A stretch of DNA of 45,839 bases from Phycisphaerae bacterium (GCA_021736645.1 JAIPFM010000219.1:1-45839); one strand, 5' to 3'. Positions 1-11,103 are shown, counted from the first letter of the stretch. The notes: generated by a model not told the origin, from the letters alone. Numbers and translations: made by a program.

Positions 1-2733
1 GAACGCCATGGCCTGCTCCCACGACACCCTCACGACTGGCTGCGCATTGCCATCGAGCGAAAGCCCCTTGCCGTCCGGTCGATCGCGGCGTGTTGAATAG
101 TACCCACTGTCATGGGATGCATCGAATTGTCGGAACTGCGCATTGGTGACTTCGCATTCACTTATCCAGAAGGGTTTGTGTAGGGTGACAATGCCCTGGG
201 GAAACTCGTCGGCCTGTCCCTGGACGTCCCCCATGACAAACTTACCTGCCGGCACACGCACCAGCGACAAGGTCACGCCGCCAAGATCGATGAGTCGCTT
301 GACAGGTGCAAAAGGTTGCGCCTGCTTGTTTTCGTGCTTGAGAAAAAGAGGCTCTGGCCGTGATATGACGCTCGCCCGAACAGGGTCAGTCTGCCTGGAT
401 GAAGTCTTAAAAATTGTCTCAGGATCATCCACGGGACCGCCGTAAAGTTTTCGAAGCGTCATGCGACGCTCATGGGCGCCATCGGGAATGGGAAAGACAT
501 CACCCCAGGTCCCGTGACAGGGACCGTTGAGATCGATCCATGTCACCAGACGACTCCATGCTTCCGCATCCAACTCAACGCCGTAATGACCCTTTTCGAG
601 CATCTGGATCAGCTCACTGGTATTGGCGTGATATTCACCCGGGGTCAGGAGACTGACATCATCCTCGATACCCACGCGCCGAATGAAGTGAATCAGCATG
701 TCATACGCGGGACTGTAGGTGAGTTTACCCTGGGTGGCCTGAAGCATATCAGGATGGAGACGCGCCACATAACCGATGGGTTTGGGCTCAGCCTTGGCGC
801 CGTTTGCCTCGGATCGGAGGTCTGCCACACCCGCCCTGGACCCATCGTGACATGACACGCAGTATCGGTTCAGTACAGGCTGAACCTCTCGCTCAAAGTC
901 GAATCCTCGGGCCGGTCCGTACCAGGGTGTCAAGGCCCGCGGGGCAATACTGGCGGCCAGCGCGGGTTTCGAGACAACGGCCTCGTTAGGTGCCTCGTGG
1001 CAGCCTGCGCAGGACACATGTTCGCCCGGCATGGCCGTGAACCAACTCCGCATGAGCTGAATGGCCTTGTCTTCTTGATCCAGGACCTGCACAGCCACCG
1101 GTGTATTGGCAGGGATCTTGAAGCTGGCTGATCCGTCCTTTTCCAGCGGGACAGTGCCCAGGATCTGCATGGCTTCCCAGGGGCCGCCATATCCGATTTT
1201 GTCGGACCCGGCCAGACCGCGATACCCGAAGTGGTAGGCGAGCAAGCGAAGCTTTTTGGCAGTGCCCCGAGGCACGCCCTGAAGGCCGGGTCCTGCATAT
1301 ACGTCTTGAATGAACACCGTGGCCACATCACTGGCCGGATCGATCTGATCGGGAAGTACAGGCGGGCGTTTTCTCGGCACCATCGGTGTGGGTTCGAGCA
1401 GGGCATAGCCGGGCTCTTCTCGAAGCAGGACCAGATTGTCGAAAACGTCGGCAAGATAGATGCCCCAATCGGATCGGGCGTTCAGTTTTGCAGACACGAG
1501 AAAGTGTTTATCAGTCAACGCATAGGGATGGAGAAACAGGGGCCAGTCGCCCTGGACAAGGTCGTCCTTGATCTTTGGCGTGATGGGATCCCCCTTGCCG
1601 CTGATGCGCTGAACAATGCCCTCGGCTTCGTGCCACCCCACACTGGTGTCGAGCAGTACCAACTGTCCTGCGCGGTGGACGCCGTGATATCCGGAAAGGA
1701 TACTGATGATCCTGTTCGATTCGCCTGGTAATGCCTTGGAAAAATAGAGCGAGTTGGGATACCAGGAATTGCTCCCGTAGATGGCCTGCTGCTTGGTCCC
1801 GTCCGGATTCATCACCATCAACTGACGCAGAAAGATGTGGCAAATGCCCGTGTAGTCCCAGCGTTGATACAGTACCTGACCATTGTTCAAGATCGTGGGA
1901 TGAAAGTCGTGGTCCTGATCGAAGCACACCTGGCGCACGGCGCTTCCATCTCGCTTCATGACATAGAGATTGCTGACGCGCTTCTGGCCGTGCCAGCAGG
2001 GTACGGACTGGTAGGACGCCGTGGAACCGAACACGATGTCGCCATTCGGCATGTACGCCCCATCCATGCAGTCCACATCGTCCGGCATGTGGGACACCTG
2101 TCGCAGATGCCCATCCGCAAGGTCATATTCGAAGAGTTTCCAGTTCGTCCTGTCTGACTGTGTAAACAGCACATAACGCGCATCAAAGTCCAGATCGAGC
2201 TCACCGACGTACCCCCCTTGATCCGGGCGGTAAATCGTCTTCAGCGCGTTCCCAGGCGCACGGGGGTCGAGCATCACAATCTGATCGTCATACCCCGTAC
2301 GTTCCAGGGACGCGTTGCATTCATGGTTCGAAGGCATGGCAATGTCCCGCGCCAAGCCAGCGGAATACCCGATTCTCTGGTCCGCTTCGGTCATCACGCT
2401 GGGGGACCGGGGATCCTTCGGCTTTCGCTGCACCACGAGAATACCCGGCAGCTTCACGAGTGCAGGGTTCGCCAGGAGCGCTTCGCGACGCAGGGCTTCG
2501 AGTGTTGCCCTGGCCTGGCCCCTCTTCGAGGTGAGCGAGGGCAACATCGCATCGAGTCGTTCCAGGCAGTGCGCACCGTCAGGGTAAGCGGATCCATGCG
2601 TTTCCATGAGATCCTCAATGGCCAGTTTCAGCTTGTGGACACTTTGCGCAAGAGTCTCATCAGCGCGCACAGTCGTATTCAGTGAGCCCACGCTGGTCAG
2701 GCACAAAACAAGGACAAGTCGTAATGGATTCAT
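1..2733 (-). CDS. HzsA-related protein with two CxxCH motifs and a C-terminal FGE/SUMF1-like domain (partial)
   Basis: From the ATG at 2733 the minus strand is open to base 1, giving 911 codons with no stop, so the C-terminus lies outside the window. A signal peptide (residues 1 to about 25) precedes a propeller-like region (about 150-450) with TolB/PD40-like stretches such as MKRDGS and DQDHDFHP. Residues about 490-575 resemble the hydrazine synthase alpha-subunit middle domain. Two haem c attachment motifs follow, CAGCH (575-579) and CVSCH (625-629). From about residue 815 a formylglycine-generating-enzyme (SUMF1) fold begins (VPAGKFVMGD, then ECEVTNAQF). This architecture recurs in Planctomycetota, where its function is unknown. 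Despite the sulfatase neighbours I would not call it the sulfatase-activating enzyme, because the FGE active-site cysteines lie beyond the edge. It is 192 bp downstream of the Gfo/Idh gene on the same strand. Confidence 0.8.
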   Translation of the reverse strand, partial: MNPLRLVLVLCLTSVGSLNTTVRADETLAQSVHKLKLAIEDLMETHGSAYPDGAHCLERLDAMLPSLTSKRGQARATLEALRREALLANPALVKLPGILVVQRKPKDPRSPSVMTEADQRIGYSAGLARDIAMPSNHECNASLERTGYDDQIVMLDPRAPGNALKTIYRPDQGGYVGELDLDFDARYVLFTQSDRTNWKLFEYDLADGHLRQVSHMPDDVDCMDGAYMPNGDIVFGSTASYQSVPCWHGQKRVSNLYVMKRDGSAVRQVCFDQDHDFHPTILNNGQVLYQRWDYTGICHIFLRQLMVMNPDGTKQQAIYGSNSWYPNSLYFSKALPGESNRIISILSGYHGVHRAGQLVLLDTSVGWHEAEGIVQRISGKGDPITPKIKDDLVQGDWPLFLHPYALTDKHFLVSAKLNARSDWGIYLADVFDNLVLLREEPGYALLEPTPMVPRKRPPVLPDQIDPASDVATVFIQDVYAGPGLQGVPRGTAKKLRLLAYHFGYRGLAGSDKIGYGGPWEAMQILGTVPLEKDGSASFKIPANTPVAVQVLDQEDKAIQLMRSWFTAMPGEHVSCAGCHEAPNEAVVSKPALAASIAPRALTPWYGPARGFDFEREVQPVLNRYCVSCHDGSRAGVADLRSEANGAKAEPKPIGYVARLHPDMLQATQGKLTYSPAYDMLIHFIRRVGIEDDVSLLTPGEYHANTSELIQMLEKGHYGVELDAEAWSRLVTWIDLNGPCHGTWGDVFPIPDGAHERRMTLRKLYGGPVDDPETIFKTSSRQTDPVRASVISRPEPLFLKHENKQAQPFAPVKRLIDLGGVTLSLVRVPAGKFVMGDVQGQADEFPQGIVTLHKPFWISECEVTNAQFRQFDASHDSGYYSTRRDRPDGKGLSLDGNAQPVVRVSWEQAMAF

Positions 2734-2925
2734 GGCTCAGCCTCCACGGCATCTTGGCGGAGACACTTTGAAATGTACGTCATGAAGCCCCTTATCCAGA
2801 CCGGGCTTGCCCAGGCCATCTGTTTGTTTGTCAAAGTGACACGCATGTCCTAATATAACAGTTCCTCCCGCAAAATCATATCGTTATCCTGAAACGCTCC
2901 CTGGGACCCTGTCTGTCCTTGAACT

Positions 2926-4290
2926 TCACCCCAGCAGACCTTCTCCACAGGCCCAACCCTGGCGCACAGGTTCCTTGATGTAGGCATTCAATGCACTGTC
3001 CTTGAAGGTCATGCTCTCGGGATTGTATTCCACCCTCTTGCCCGAGCGCAAGGCAATGGTGCCCAGGATCACGGTTTCGGTCAGCGGGACCGCATAGTCG
3101 AAGTTGGAGCCCGGCCTTGGAATATCGCCACGAATGGCCGCCATGATCTCTTTAACAGGATTGCCCACAGCACGTGGGAGTGTCCTTTCCGGCAGAGCCC
3201 TGCACAGTTCAGCCCAGTCCTTGAGCAAACGCGGGCCGGTCGGACGCATCCCCGGGGAGTAAATCGTGTTCTTGTCGCCCATCAGCATACACCCGCCGGC
3301 CAGCACGCCTTGAATACCGGACGCACTCACCATGTTGTCCCGGCGTTGTGGCAAATGCCCGCCTTCATACCAGTACACAGTGACAGCCGGTTTGTCGCCT
3401 CGGGCCGGATATTCGTACACATAGGTGGCGCCGGCCTCCTTGCGCGGCTTGTCGTGATACTGGTGCTGAAAGTTGATCGTGGGGTCCGTGTAGACCGCTG
3501 ACGGATACCCCAGTCCCAAGGCATACTTGGGGATGTCGAGTGTGTGACACCCAATGTCACCCAGGCCGCCCAGGCCGTAGTCCCACCACCAGCGCCACCC
3601 TGAGGGACAGAGCTTGCTGTTGTAGCAGTTGAGTTTGGCAGGACCGGTCCAGAGGTCCCAGTCCAGCGTGTTGGGAATGGGCTCTGCAGGCAGGGTCTTC
3701 CTGGCATTCAGCGTATTGTTGGTCGTGCGGTTTGTCCATGCATGCACCTCGCGGACCTCACCAATCAATCCGGCCTCGTACCACTCCCGGATCTGACGCA
3801 TGCCCTCAAACGTGTGTCCCTGGTTGCCCATAACGGTCTGCACGCCATACTTGTGGTATGCCTTCTGCAGCGTGCGTGCCTGCCAGATATTGTGGGTCAA
3901 CGGCTTCTGTGTATGCACGGCAATGCCGCGTTCCATGGCTGCATAGGTCGCTGGAAAATGCGTGTGGTCCGGCGTGTTGACGATGACCAGGTCCAGGGCC
4001 TTGCCATGGGCATCCAGCAGCCTGCGGAAATCCTTGTAGCGTTTTGCGCTGGGGAAAGTCTCGAAACCTTCGGCGCCCCGGACCTCATCCACCTCAGCAA
4101 TGGCGACCACGTTTTGCTCCAGACACTCATGGTAGCAAGTCTTGGCAATGCCCCCCGCGCCAATGAGCGCCACGTTGAGCTTCGAACTGGCGCTGGGGCC
4201 AGCCTGGCCGATGGCAAAGCGAGGCAACACAAATGAAGCCCCCATCACGGCACTCGTTTTCAAATACTCTCTACGGGTTAATCTGTTCAC
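2926..4290 (-). CDS. Gfo/Idh/MocA family oxidoreductase, Tat-exported
   Basis: A 454-residue NAD(P)-dependent sugar oxidoreductase-like protein. The N-terminus carries a twin-arginine signal (T-R-R-E-Y-L-K at residues 5-11, then a hydrophobic stretch to about 28), so it is predicted to be exported folded, probably with its nucleotide bound. The Rossmann motif GAGGIA is at 44-49. TPDHTH and QKPLTHN match the family cofactor and catalytic segment (usually E-K-P; here Q-K-P). Exported Gfo/Idh proteins of this type are abundant in Planctomycetota and their substrates are mostly unknown. The gene lies 70 bp downstream of the last of four sulfatases on the same strand, which suggests a role in processing a released sugar. 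Family assignment is firm; substrate is unknown. Confidence 0.9.
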   Translation of the reverse strand: MNRLTRREYLKTSAVMGASFVLPRFAIGQAGPSASSKLNVALIGAGGIAKTCYHECLEQNVVAIAEVDEVRGAEGFETFPSAKRYKDFRRLLDAHGKALDLVIVNTPDHTHFPATYAAMERGIAVHTQKPLTHNIWQARTLQKAYHKYGVQTVMGNQGHTFEGMRQIREWYEAGLIGEVREVHAWTNRTTNNTLNARKTLPAEPIPNTLDWDLWTGPAKLNCYNSKLCPSGWRWWWDYGLGGLGDIGCHTLDIPKYALGLGYPSAVYTDPTINFQHQYHDKPRKEAGATYVYEYPARGDKPAVTVYWYEGGHLPQRRDNMVSASGIQGVLAGGCMLMGDKNTIYSPGMRPTGPRLLKDWAELCRALPERTLPRAVGNPVKEIMAAIRGDIPRPGSNFDYAVPLTETVILGTIALRSGKRVEYNPESMTFKDSALNAYIKEPVRQGWACGEGLLG

Positions 4291-4360
4291 TGTTCAAGCC
4301 CTCATTGATGATTGTTATGGTTACGTTTTCGTGCATCCTGTCAAACCTCATTCCGCGACA

Positions 4361-6589
4361 TCACCCTCCTGGGTGCGTGACCACGCGCAACTGGATGTCC
4401 TTGAAGGGAAAGCCGTCGACCGCCTTTGCCCTGTCGAGCGTGTTGTGATTGACGTTTTTGTACCGGTAGAGCGGTGGTGCGAAATCAGACTGGGACTGCC
4501 AGATGACCGAACGAATGCTCCCGTCCTTCTTCACTATGATCATGTTGTCCATGTAGATATGATACGTGCCCGGTGTCCTGCTGCGCAGGGCAATGAGATT
4601 GACCGGCATAATGCCCGGGCAGTAATTCCCAATGCCCACGACCTGACGTGTCCACACGCCCCTGGGAAGCGTCAGGTCAGCCAATGCCACACCGTCCTGA
4701 TTCAGGCCATTTGTGGATTTGTAGAAGGGATTCCACCCATCACCCGGTGTGTAGAAACAGCCTTGGACAATGTCACTGTCCTCACACACAAATATGTCAA
4801 ATTCCACCCGGTCGCCGGGATGAACATAGGCGTCGTATTCCTGATCCCAGGCGCTGCCATTGGAGAACCGAACAAAGACACCATCGCGATCCGGATTCTT
4901 AATCGGCCTGGTCTGTGTGGCCCTGATCTCAAGCACCTCGCCTGCTGGCGCAGGATCCGGATATCGAATGTTGCTTTTATCTATGGTCATGTAGGACATG
5001 GCATAGTCGTTTTTCTTGATCCATTCACGGTAAGTCTGTGTGAGTGTTGCACAAATGCCAGGTTGTGATGAGGCGAGATTATCGGTTTCCTCAATATCCG
5101 CCACCACATCGTACAGCTCCATTCGGTTTTGACTCTCCGAATAGATGAGCTTCCACTGATGGGTGCGCACCGAACCGTAATCCAGCCACATCCAGAACAG
5201 AGGATCGGTCATGGTGCCAGGCCGGCATTCGGTGCGTGCCTTGAGATGTGACCAACAATCCATGCCGTCCAGGTCTGTACCGAGGCAGGACTGGCCGGTC
5301 ATGGACATCAGGGTCGGATACATGTCGATATAGCCAATGAAGCCATCATAGATGTTGTTGCCTGGTGCATACGGCGCTGTGTTCCTGTCAAAGGTCCCGG
5401 GCCACCAGAGGGCGGCTGGTACATGCACACCCCCTTCCCAAAGGGAATGCTTGCCCCCTTTAAACGGTAGATTGATACCTTTCGAAGTGGCACCATTGTC
5501 GCTGGCGAACATGAAAACAGTGTCCTCCAGTTTTCCGAGTTGCTCAACCTTGTCGATCACAGCGCCAATGCTTTTATCCAGGGAATAGACATAGGCCGCA
5601 TAGGCCAGATGCGCATAGTGACTTTGATCTGGATCAATCCTGGACACATCAAACTCCTGTCCCTTCTCGCAGCGCAATTCCGCCACATCGCCCAGACGTC
5701 GACCCGTCTTGGGGCTGGCGAGGTGGGAAACATATTCCCACTGTCCCTTGATGCCCAGTTCACTGTCGAGTTTTTCGCAGAATTCCCTGAGATCAGATCG
5801 TTTCAGGTGCAGGGGATTGTGGACCGCTTCCTCGGGGATATAACAGAAAAACGGACCCGAGGCATTGTCCTCAATGAATTGAACGGCATACTTTGTGATC
5901 AGATCCGTGGTATACCCGGTTTCGTCTCCCCGGTAATTGCGATCGTGCCACCAATCCACGTCGTGATGCCAGTTCACATACCGATCGAACAGGTCACCGC
6001 CGCCGTTGTAATACCCCACCCAGCGGTCAAACCCATAGGCATTGACCCCTTCGCCCCACTTCCACCCCTTGTGGTTTTCAAAGATGTTGTTGGTCAGGTC
6101 CAGTGTCTTCTCGCCATGCAACGCATTCGGCCGGCCCGCTATGTTGTAGTCCACGCGAGCGCCATTGCCGTCGGCCGGGAAATTGGGCAGACTGTTGTGC
6201 CATTTGCCGAACGCGCCCGTCCTGTACCCGGCTGCCTGAAAATCCTTGGCTATGTTGCGAATGTCGTTGGGCAGTGTCCCGCCTGTGCGCGGACCAGCTC
6301 CCACCCTGGCGTAGTGCCTGCCTGTGAGCAATCCGGCACGCGAAGGCGAACACACCGCATGGGTCATGTAATTCTTGAGTTCAATGCCCTCGTTGAAAAG
6401 GCGGTCCAGATTCGGCGTGTAGCGAAAGTGATCCGGATTTGTATTGTGCCGGCGCAGGTCACCCCAGCCAAAGTCATCCGCGTAGAAGATGACCACATTG
6501 GGTTGTGTGGATTTCACAAGGCCCTCAGCCTGTGCTGCGCCGACTGCCAGGCCCATGATCATCAGTGTCAATACTGTGTTTCGGTTCAT
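4361..6589 (-). CDS. Sulfatase (S1-type), 742 aa, with C-terminal beta-sandwich-like extension
   Basis: Secreted type I sulfatase, predicted to hydrolyse sulfate esters after conversion of Cys80 to formylglycine. Visible features are a signal peptide (1 to about 21), metal-binding Asp38-Asp39, the maturation motif C-S-P-S-R from Cys80 followed by AGLLTGR, a GKWH segment and ASDNGA. It is about 200 residues longer than typical family members. Residues about 545-742 form an extra module rich in beta-type sequence ([37 protein letters not shown]), reminiscent of jelly-roll carbohydrate-binding domains. The start overlaps the stop of the upstream sulfatase by four bases (ATGA, 6586-6589), which implies translational coupling. 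The substrate cannot be read from the sequence. Confidence 0.92.
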   Translation of the reverse strand: MNRNTVLTLMIMGLAVGAAQAEGLVKSTQPNVVIFYADDFGWGDLRRHNTNPDHFRYTPNLDRLFNEGIELKNYMTHAVCSPSRAGLLTGRHYARVGAGPRTGGTLPNDIRNIAKDFQAAGYRTGAFGKWHNSLPNFPADGNGARVDYNIAGRPNALHGEKTLDLTNNIFENHKGWKWGEGVNAYGFDRWVGYYNGGGDLFDRYVNWHHDVDWWHDRNYRGDETGYTTDLITKYAVQFIEDNASGPFFCYIPEEAVHNPLHLKRSDLREFCEKLDSELGIKGQWEYVSHLASPKTGRRLGDVAELRCEKGQEFDVSRIDPDQSHYAHLAYAAYVYSLDKSIGAVIDKVEQLGKLEDTVFMFASDNGATSKGINLPFKGGKHSLWEGGVHVPAALWWPGTFDRNTAPYAPGNNIYDGFIGYIDMYPTLMSMTGQSCLGTDLDGMDCWSHLKARTECRPGTMTDPLFWMWLDYGSVRTHQWKLIYSESQNRMELYDVVADIEETDNLASSQPGICATLTQTYREWIKKNDYAMSYMTIDKSNIRYPDPAPAGEVLEIRATQTRPIKNPDRDGVFVRFSNGSAWDQEYDAYVHPGDRVEFDIFVCEDSDIVQGCFYTPGDGWNPFYKSTNGLNQDGVALADLTLPRGVWTRQVVGIGNYCPGIMPVNLIALRSRTPGTYHIYMDNMIIVKKDGSIRSVIWQSQSDFAPPLYRYKNVNHNTLDRAKAVDGFPFKDIQLRVVTHPGG

Positions 6590-8145
6590 GGTCTTATTTC
6601 ATCCTCCTCCGGGGTACGCTTGCCTTCAAACGGTCCCCACTGAAGACGCTCTTTGGTGCCTTTGTCCATCTTGTAGACCTCAAGATCGTAATTGGGATTG
6701 ACCTTGGGAAAACGAGCCCCAACTGCCTTGAGGTAACGCATCATTTCATCGTAAAGCTGTTTGTGTCGTTCAGGCTGCTGCCTGGCGACATTCTTGACTT
6801 CACCGATGTCACCGGACAGGTCAAACAACATGGGGATGTCCGGTCGTTCGTAGAAATGGACGACCTTGGCCGACCCTGAGATCATGACCGAGTGCGGTAC
6901 GGAACTGCGATAGTGGGGATAGTGGAAATACAGATTGCGATTGAGGAAGGCCTCATCCGGGGATGCGCCGGCCATGTAACGGGCGAGACTGACACCGTCG
7001 ATATCCTTCAGTTGCTTCGGATCGCCACCAGCCCAATCCACGAAGGTGGGCAGGAAATCGTAGTTGACCACATTGCCTGTAAACACAGAGCCCGGCTCGA
7101 TGCCCGGTCCCTTGACAATCATGGGCACTCGAATGCCCCCGTCCCAAAGCCACCACTTGCGCGCGTGCAGTGGTTGGGTGAAGCCGGGCGTGAGTCGCAG
7201 TTCGTCGTGCCTGTAGCCGTTGTCCCCCACCAGGATGAAATAGGTGCTGTCCTCGATCCCCAGTGCCCTGGCCTTGTCCAGTACGGCACCGATGCGCCCG
7301 TCCAGGTCTTCACCCATGGCCAGCCAATTGGCAGGATCGTCCTTGCGTGAGACGGTTTCTGGATGCTTGTTGTTCTTCCTGTACCAGGCCTGCACCAGGG
7401 GGTGCTTCACATACTTTTCACGCGTTTTATCCAGGCACTCTCTGCCTTCGTGCATGGCATAGTGCGAGATCTGCAGATAAAAGGGATGGTCCTGTTTCAC
7501 CTGGTCCTCCATGAAGCCGATGGCCTTTTCGGTGATGCTGAACATCAATTTGGGATCAGTCATGTCTTTGGGCAGGCGTCTGGGCAATGGCTCGCCCGAC
7601 GCCAGATCTGCCTTCAGGGTATTGCCCTCATTGTTGGTCGTAGCACCATCGTGCAGCGCATAGCCCTCTCTCCCTGGATCACCGCGCATGTGCCACTTGC
7701 CCACGTGGGCGCTGACATAGCCCAGCGGTTTGAGGGCCTCGGCAATGGTGACCGCATTCTCGTCGATCTGCATATCGGACACATTCGGCACCAGTGGAAA
7801 CGCTTGATACGCCTTTTGCATGTTGTAGTAGGTGTCCCTGGATCCCAGGAATACGGTGAAGCCGTTGCGCGGGCTGGACTGGCCCGTCTGTATGCACACA
7901 CGCGCAGGTGAACACTGCGGCGATCCATAGGCATTACGGAACTTCATGCCCTGTTGGGCCAGTCGGTCCACGTTCGGCATGTGCAGGATCGGCATTCGGG
8001 AATTCGCCATGGCGTCGTCCATGGCCACGGGCGACCCGTTCCAGGCCCAGTCGTCGATATAGAACATGATAATGTTGGGCTTTTGGGCTGCATAACAACT
8101 GACTGCCATTGTCACGCTTAAAACCACCCCAAATTGACTTCTCAT
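6586..8145 (-). CDS. Sulfatase (S1-type)
   Basis: A 519-residue secreted sulfatase. A short signal peptide (to about residue 20) is followed by [12 protein letters not shown] with metal ligands Asp31-Asp32. The FGly motif is C-S-P-A-R from Cys78, with VCIQTGQ in place of the more usual LLTGR, and then GKWHMRGD and VGDNGYRH. It is the second-last gene of a four-sulfatase operon. An 18-bp gap separates it from the gene upstream, and it overlaps the 742-residue sulfatase downstream by four bases. AAAGGA lies a few bases before the ATG. The divergent motif tail suggests a different subfamily from its neighbours, in keeping with the operon removing chemically distinct sulfates from one polymer. 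Confidence 0.93.
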   Translation of the reverse strand: MRSQFGVVLSVTMAVSCYAAQKPNIIMFYIDDWAWNGSPVAMDDAMANSRMPILHMPNVDRLAQQGMKFRNAYGSPQCSPARVCIQTGQSSPRNGFTVFLGSRDTYYNMQKAYQAFPLVPNVSDMQIDENAVTIAEALKPLGYVSAHVGKWHMRGDPGREGYALHDGATTNNEGNTLKADLASGEPLPRRLPKDMTDPKLMFSITEKAIGFMEDQVKQDHPFYLQISHYAMHEGRECLDKTREKYVKHPLVQAWYRKNNKHPETVSRKDDPANWLAMGEDLDGRIGAVLDKARALGIEDSTYFILVGDNGYRHDELRLTPGFTQPLHARKWWLWDGGIRVPMIVKGPGIEPGSVFTGNVVNYDFLPTFVDWAGGDPKQLKDIDGVSLARYMAGASPDEAFLNRNLYFHYPHYRSSVPHSVMISGSAKVVHFYERPDIPMLFDLSGDIGEVKNVARQQPERHKQLYDEMMRYLKAVGARFPKVNPNYDLEVYKMDKGTKERLQWGPFEGKRTPEEDEIRP

Positions 8146-8163
8146 AGTGTCATCCTTTCTAAT

Positions 8164-9555
8164 CTATTTCACGCTTCCAGGTTTGAGTCGGGCGAACGTT
8201 TCAAAATGCGGCTTGTACGCTTCCATATCTCTCCAGAAGGCGCTGCGTTGAGGTTGAAGCACTCTGCCTTCTGCGTAGTCCTTGCCTTCGGCACTGTCTG
8301 CGACGGAACGCAGCACGGCCTGCGCCTCTGCCATCATGTCTTTAAAGCGTTCAGGCAGTTCCCTGGACAGATCCCTTGTTTCGCCGGGATCACTGCCCAA
8401 GTCATACAGCTCCCATGAGTTGTCCTTGTTTCGGTTTTGACTGACCAGCTTGTGATTCCCCTCAATGAACGCCGCCTGTCTCAAGAAGACAAACGGGATC
8501 GGATGCGCGCGATTCGGGACGCCCCCATCGAAAAGGCCCAAAATGCTCTCCCCGTCACGCACCGACATCATGGAATCATCGGACAGATCGAGCAAGTCAA
8601 CGAGTGTGGGCATGATATCCATGGTGGAGGCCGGGAGGTCGGTAATTCTCGGTGTGATGCGACCGGGCCATTCGATGATGGCCGGAACGCGGATACCCCC
8701 TTCAAAGAGATCCCCCTTGTGTCCCCTGAGGCGGCCAACGGCATGGGGATCAACGTCGAGTCCGCCGTTGTCACTGCAATACCAGACGAGCGTGTCTTGT
8801 TCAATACCAAGCTCCCGCAATCCCCTTCTCAACGTACCGATACTGCGGTCAATGCCCACGATCTCCCCGAGATGGTGACCGAGCTTATTGTCCGACAGGT
8901 CTTTCCGATCTCTATCCAGGGCCTGCATGGGGTTGTGAGGCGAGCCGTACCAGATCACGGCAAAGAAGGGAGTGCCCTTCTGCTGCTTCATATACTTGAG
9001 TGCCTCGTCAACGATGATTTCCGACGAGTCGCCTTTGAAGGCCTCGAATTGGCCGTTTCGGCCCATCAGGGGATCCAGGTCGAAGAAGTTGGTGACTGAG
9101 AGCCAGTGATCGAAGCCGTACTTGCCGGGATGGTTCTCGTCGTCGCGCAGGACCGGTATGCCAGGGCCGCGCACCCCGTTGAGGTGCCACTTGCCGAAAT
9201 GGGCCGTGCTGTAACCGGCCTGCTTGAGGGCCCGAGGCAAGGTCTTCTCCTGCAAGCACAGGCGCTTGCCATGGGTCGGCACGCCGGTTCGGTTGTGGGT
9301 TCTGCCGGTCAGCACCGACGCCCGCGTGGGCGAGCACACCGGCCCGGCCGCGTAGAAACGGTTGAAGCGTATCCCGGCCTCGGCCATGGCATCCAGGTTC
9401 GGTGTCTTCAACCGCGGGTGGCCGTTGTAGCCCACCTGTCCCCAGCCCTGGTCGTCCGCCATGACCAGCACGATGTTGGGCCTTTCCTGGGCAAAGGCGG
9501 TCAAGGACAACAGACTCACCATCACACCCCAAAAGACCTGTTTTATGTCACTCAT
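8164..9555 (-). CDS. Sulfatase (S1-type, arylsulfatase-like)
   Basis: A 463-residue secreted sulfatase of typical length. The signal peptide ends near residue 22. Asp34-Asp35 in [11 protein letters not shown] bind the metal. The FGly motif is C-S-P-T-R from Cys74, followed by ASVLTGR. GKWHLNG and YCSDNGGL supply further active-site segments. The first bases of the gene overlap the end of the upstream iduronate-2-sulfatase-like gene by eight bases (9548-9555), and 18 bp separate its stop from the next sulfatase. It therefore belongs to one polycistronic unit. Family is certain from motif set and length; substrate unknown. Confidence 0.93.
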   Translation of the reverse strand: MSDIKQVFWGVMVSLLSLTAFAQERPNIVLVMADDQGWGQVGYNGHPRLKTPNLDAMAEAGIRFNRFYAAGPVCSPTRASVLTGRTHNRTGVPTHGKRLCLQEKTLPRALKQAGYSTAHFGKWHLNGVRGPGIPVLRDDENHPGKYGFDHWLSVTNFFDLDPLMGRNGQFEAFKGDSSEIIVDEALKYMKQQKGTPFFAVIWYGSPHNPMQALDRDRKDLSDNKLGHHLGEIVGIDRSIGTLRRGLRELGIEQDTLVWYCSDNGGLDVDPHAVGRLRGHKGDLFEGGIRVPAIIEWPGRITPRITDLPASTMDIMPTLVDLLDLSDDSMMSVRDGESILGLFDGGVPNRAHPIPFVFLRQAAFIEGNHKLVSQNRNKDNSWELYDLGSDPGETRDLSRELPERFKDMMAEAQAVLRSVADSAEGKDYAEGRVLQPQRSAFWRDMEAYKPHFETFARLKPGSVK

Positions 9556-10981
9556 CTCTATTCCCTTTCTTTGAAGGCAGAGGCAGAGCCATGTTCGATA
9601 GAGCCGGCACTGCGATGCGAAGCTCTTTTATGGCAGTCGTGTATACCGGATTCCCAATCTGCCCGATTAGATTAACCCATTCGTGGGGATCCTTGGAGCA
9701 GTCGTAGAATTCCTCCTGGTCGTCACGGTAACGGATATAGCGGAATCTTTCGGTGCGTATGCTCACATACCGATCGTATAGAGCGCTGATGGCCGTGCTC
9801 TGCCAAGCGGCATTCGGATTCCTGAGCAGGGGCGCCAGGGATCGCCCGTCCACATAGTCCGGCGGCTTGATGGCGCAGAGTTCGGTGAGCGTGGGATAGA
9901 TGTCCTGTAGGGACACAAAACGCTCGGACACGCCACCCGCCCGAGTCATGCCCGGTACGCGCCACAACATCAGACTGTGCGTGGCTTCTTCCCATAGCGT
10001 ACCCTTCTGCCAGTGGCTCTTCTCACCCACATGAAATCCGTGGTCACTGATCAGGACCACGATGGTGTTGTCCCGATAGGGACTCCTGTCCAGGGCCTCA
10101 AGCACACGCCCCATCTGTGCATCGGAATAGGCCGTAGCCGCAAGGTACCCCTGAACCCCCTGCCTGTGCAGACCGCTCTTGAGTACAGACGCCACAAACC
10201 TGCTCTTGCCGGCAGTCACCGCCCGGCCAAGGGGCGGCACATCGTCGAGGTCATCGGCCAGCAGTTCCGGGGTGGTGACTTCATCCAGCGGGAACATATC
10301 AAAGTATTTCTGCGGCACGTACCACGGCATATGCGGATGAAACAGGCCGCAGGCAATGAGGAAAGGACTGTCGTGTTTCTTCTGCAACTGTTTGATGGCA
10401 GCGTCCGCATACTGGGTGTCGTGCATGTCCGCCTCGGCAAGATGCGTGGGTCCCCAATCCTGTTCTCCCCTTCCCACGGACGTCAGGGGAGCATTGGGCG
10501 GATTCGGATCACGCTTGTGCGGAATATGGTCGTCCCAGTCAGAACGGTCCCCCCATCCATGGCCGATCTTGCCGTACGAGGCGATGGTGTAGCCTGCCTC
10601 TTTGAACAGCTTGGGAAAGGAAGTGGCGTGCTGAAGCGCCGAACTCGCATCTATATCCATACCGTTCTCATACAGCCCGGACTTGTAGGGGCTGACCCCG
10701 GACAACAGCGCAGTCCGGGACGGCGAACAAAACGGGGCGGCCGTATAGGTTCGGCTAAACAACACCCCGCTGTCTGCCAATCGCTGGATATTGGGAGCCA
10801 CGACCTTGCCGGCATACCGGTTGGTGTCACCGAGCAGCCAGGTGTTCAAGTCATCCACCACAAGGAACAGCACATTCATACGATCGGCTTGCGCAGGGTT
10901 TGCAGGACTTTGCGTACAGAGCACGAGCCCTGCAAGCACCACGCACGTCACTGTCAGTTTTACATAACGGTCCACTGCCAT
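9548..10981 (-). CDS. Iduronate-2-sulfatase-like sulfatase
   Basis: A 477-residue secreted sulfatase and the first gene of the four-sulfatase run. After a signal peptide (to about residue 33) it has [14 protein letters not shown] with metal ligands Asp43-Asp44. The V-V-D-D-L-N form is characteristic of the iduronate-2-sulfatase branch. The FGly motif is C-S-P-S-R from Cys85, followed by TALLSG. KIGHGW replaces the usual GKWH, and [15 protein letters not shown] matches the same branch. AAAGGGGAT directly precedes the ATG and acts as ribosome-binding site. Such enzymes in bacteria often act on uronic-acid or fucose sulfates, so the human name should not be read as its substrate. Confidence 0.9.
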   Translation of the reverse strand: MAVDRYVKLTVTCVVLAGLVLCTQSPANPAQADRMNVLFLVVDDLNTWLLGDTNRYAGKVVAPNIQRLADSGVLFSRTYTAAPFCSPSRTALLSGVSPYKSGLYENGMDIDASSALQHATSFPKLFKEAGYTIASYGKIGHGWGDRSDWDDHIPHKRDPNPPNAPLTSVGRGEQDWGPTHLAEADMHDTQYADAAIKQLQKKHDSPFLIACGLFHPHMPWYVPQKYFDMFPLDEVTTPELLADDLDDVPPLGRAVTAGKSRFVASVLKSGLHRQGVQGYLAATAYSDAQMGRVLEALDRSPYRDNTIVVLISDHGFHVGEKSHWQKGTLWEEATHSLMLWRVPGMTRAGGVSERFVSLQDIYPTLTELCAIKPPDYVDGRSLAPLLRNPNAAWQSTAISALYDRYVSIRTERFRYIRYRDDQEEFYDCSKDPHEWVNLIGQIGNPVYTTAIKELRIAVPALSNMALPLPSKKGNRDE

Positions 10982-11060
10982 ATCCCCTTTACATTATTCT
11001 CATTGCGTTTCAATCCACGTCTCAGCACGTGCCGGAGTCTCACAGCTTGTGGACACGGAA

Positions 11061-11076
11061 CCCTGGTGATCCAGGG
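11061..11076 (-). terminator. Short hairpin downstream of the dockerin-tailed gene (weak terminator candidate)
   Basis: CCCTGG-TGAT-CCAGGG forms a perfect 6-bp stem 28 bp past the stop of the 11104-12642 gene and before the sulfatase operon. No T-run follows on the minus strand, so termination would be weak or partial. It sits in the same relative position as the stronger hairpin at 41215-41242 behind the paralogous gene. Confidence 0.35.
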
Positions 11077-11103
11077 CCCCTCTGTACAGGACATCGCACA
11101 CGG

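Noticed and set aside
1-700. Calling the SUMF1-domain protein the maturase for the eight sulfatases
   Set aside because: Only the start of the FGE domain is in the window, so the active-site cysteines cannot be seen. The architecture also suggests another function.
5540-6643. A 367-codon plus-strand open frame opposite the 742-residue sulfatase
   Set aside because: Antisense shadow; the minus-strand gene has catalytic Cys, metal ligands and a signal peptide.
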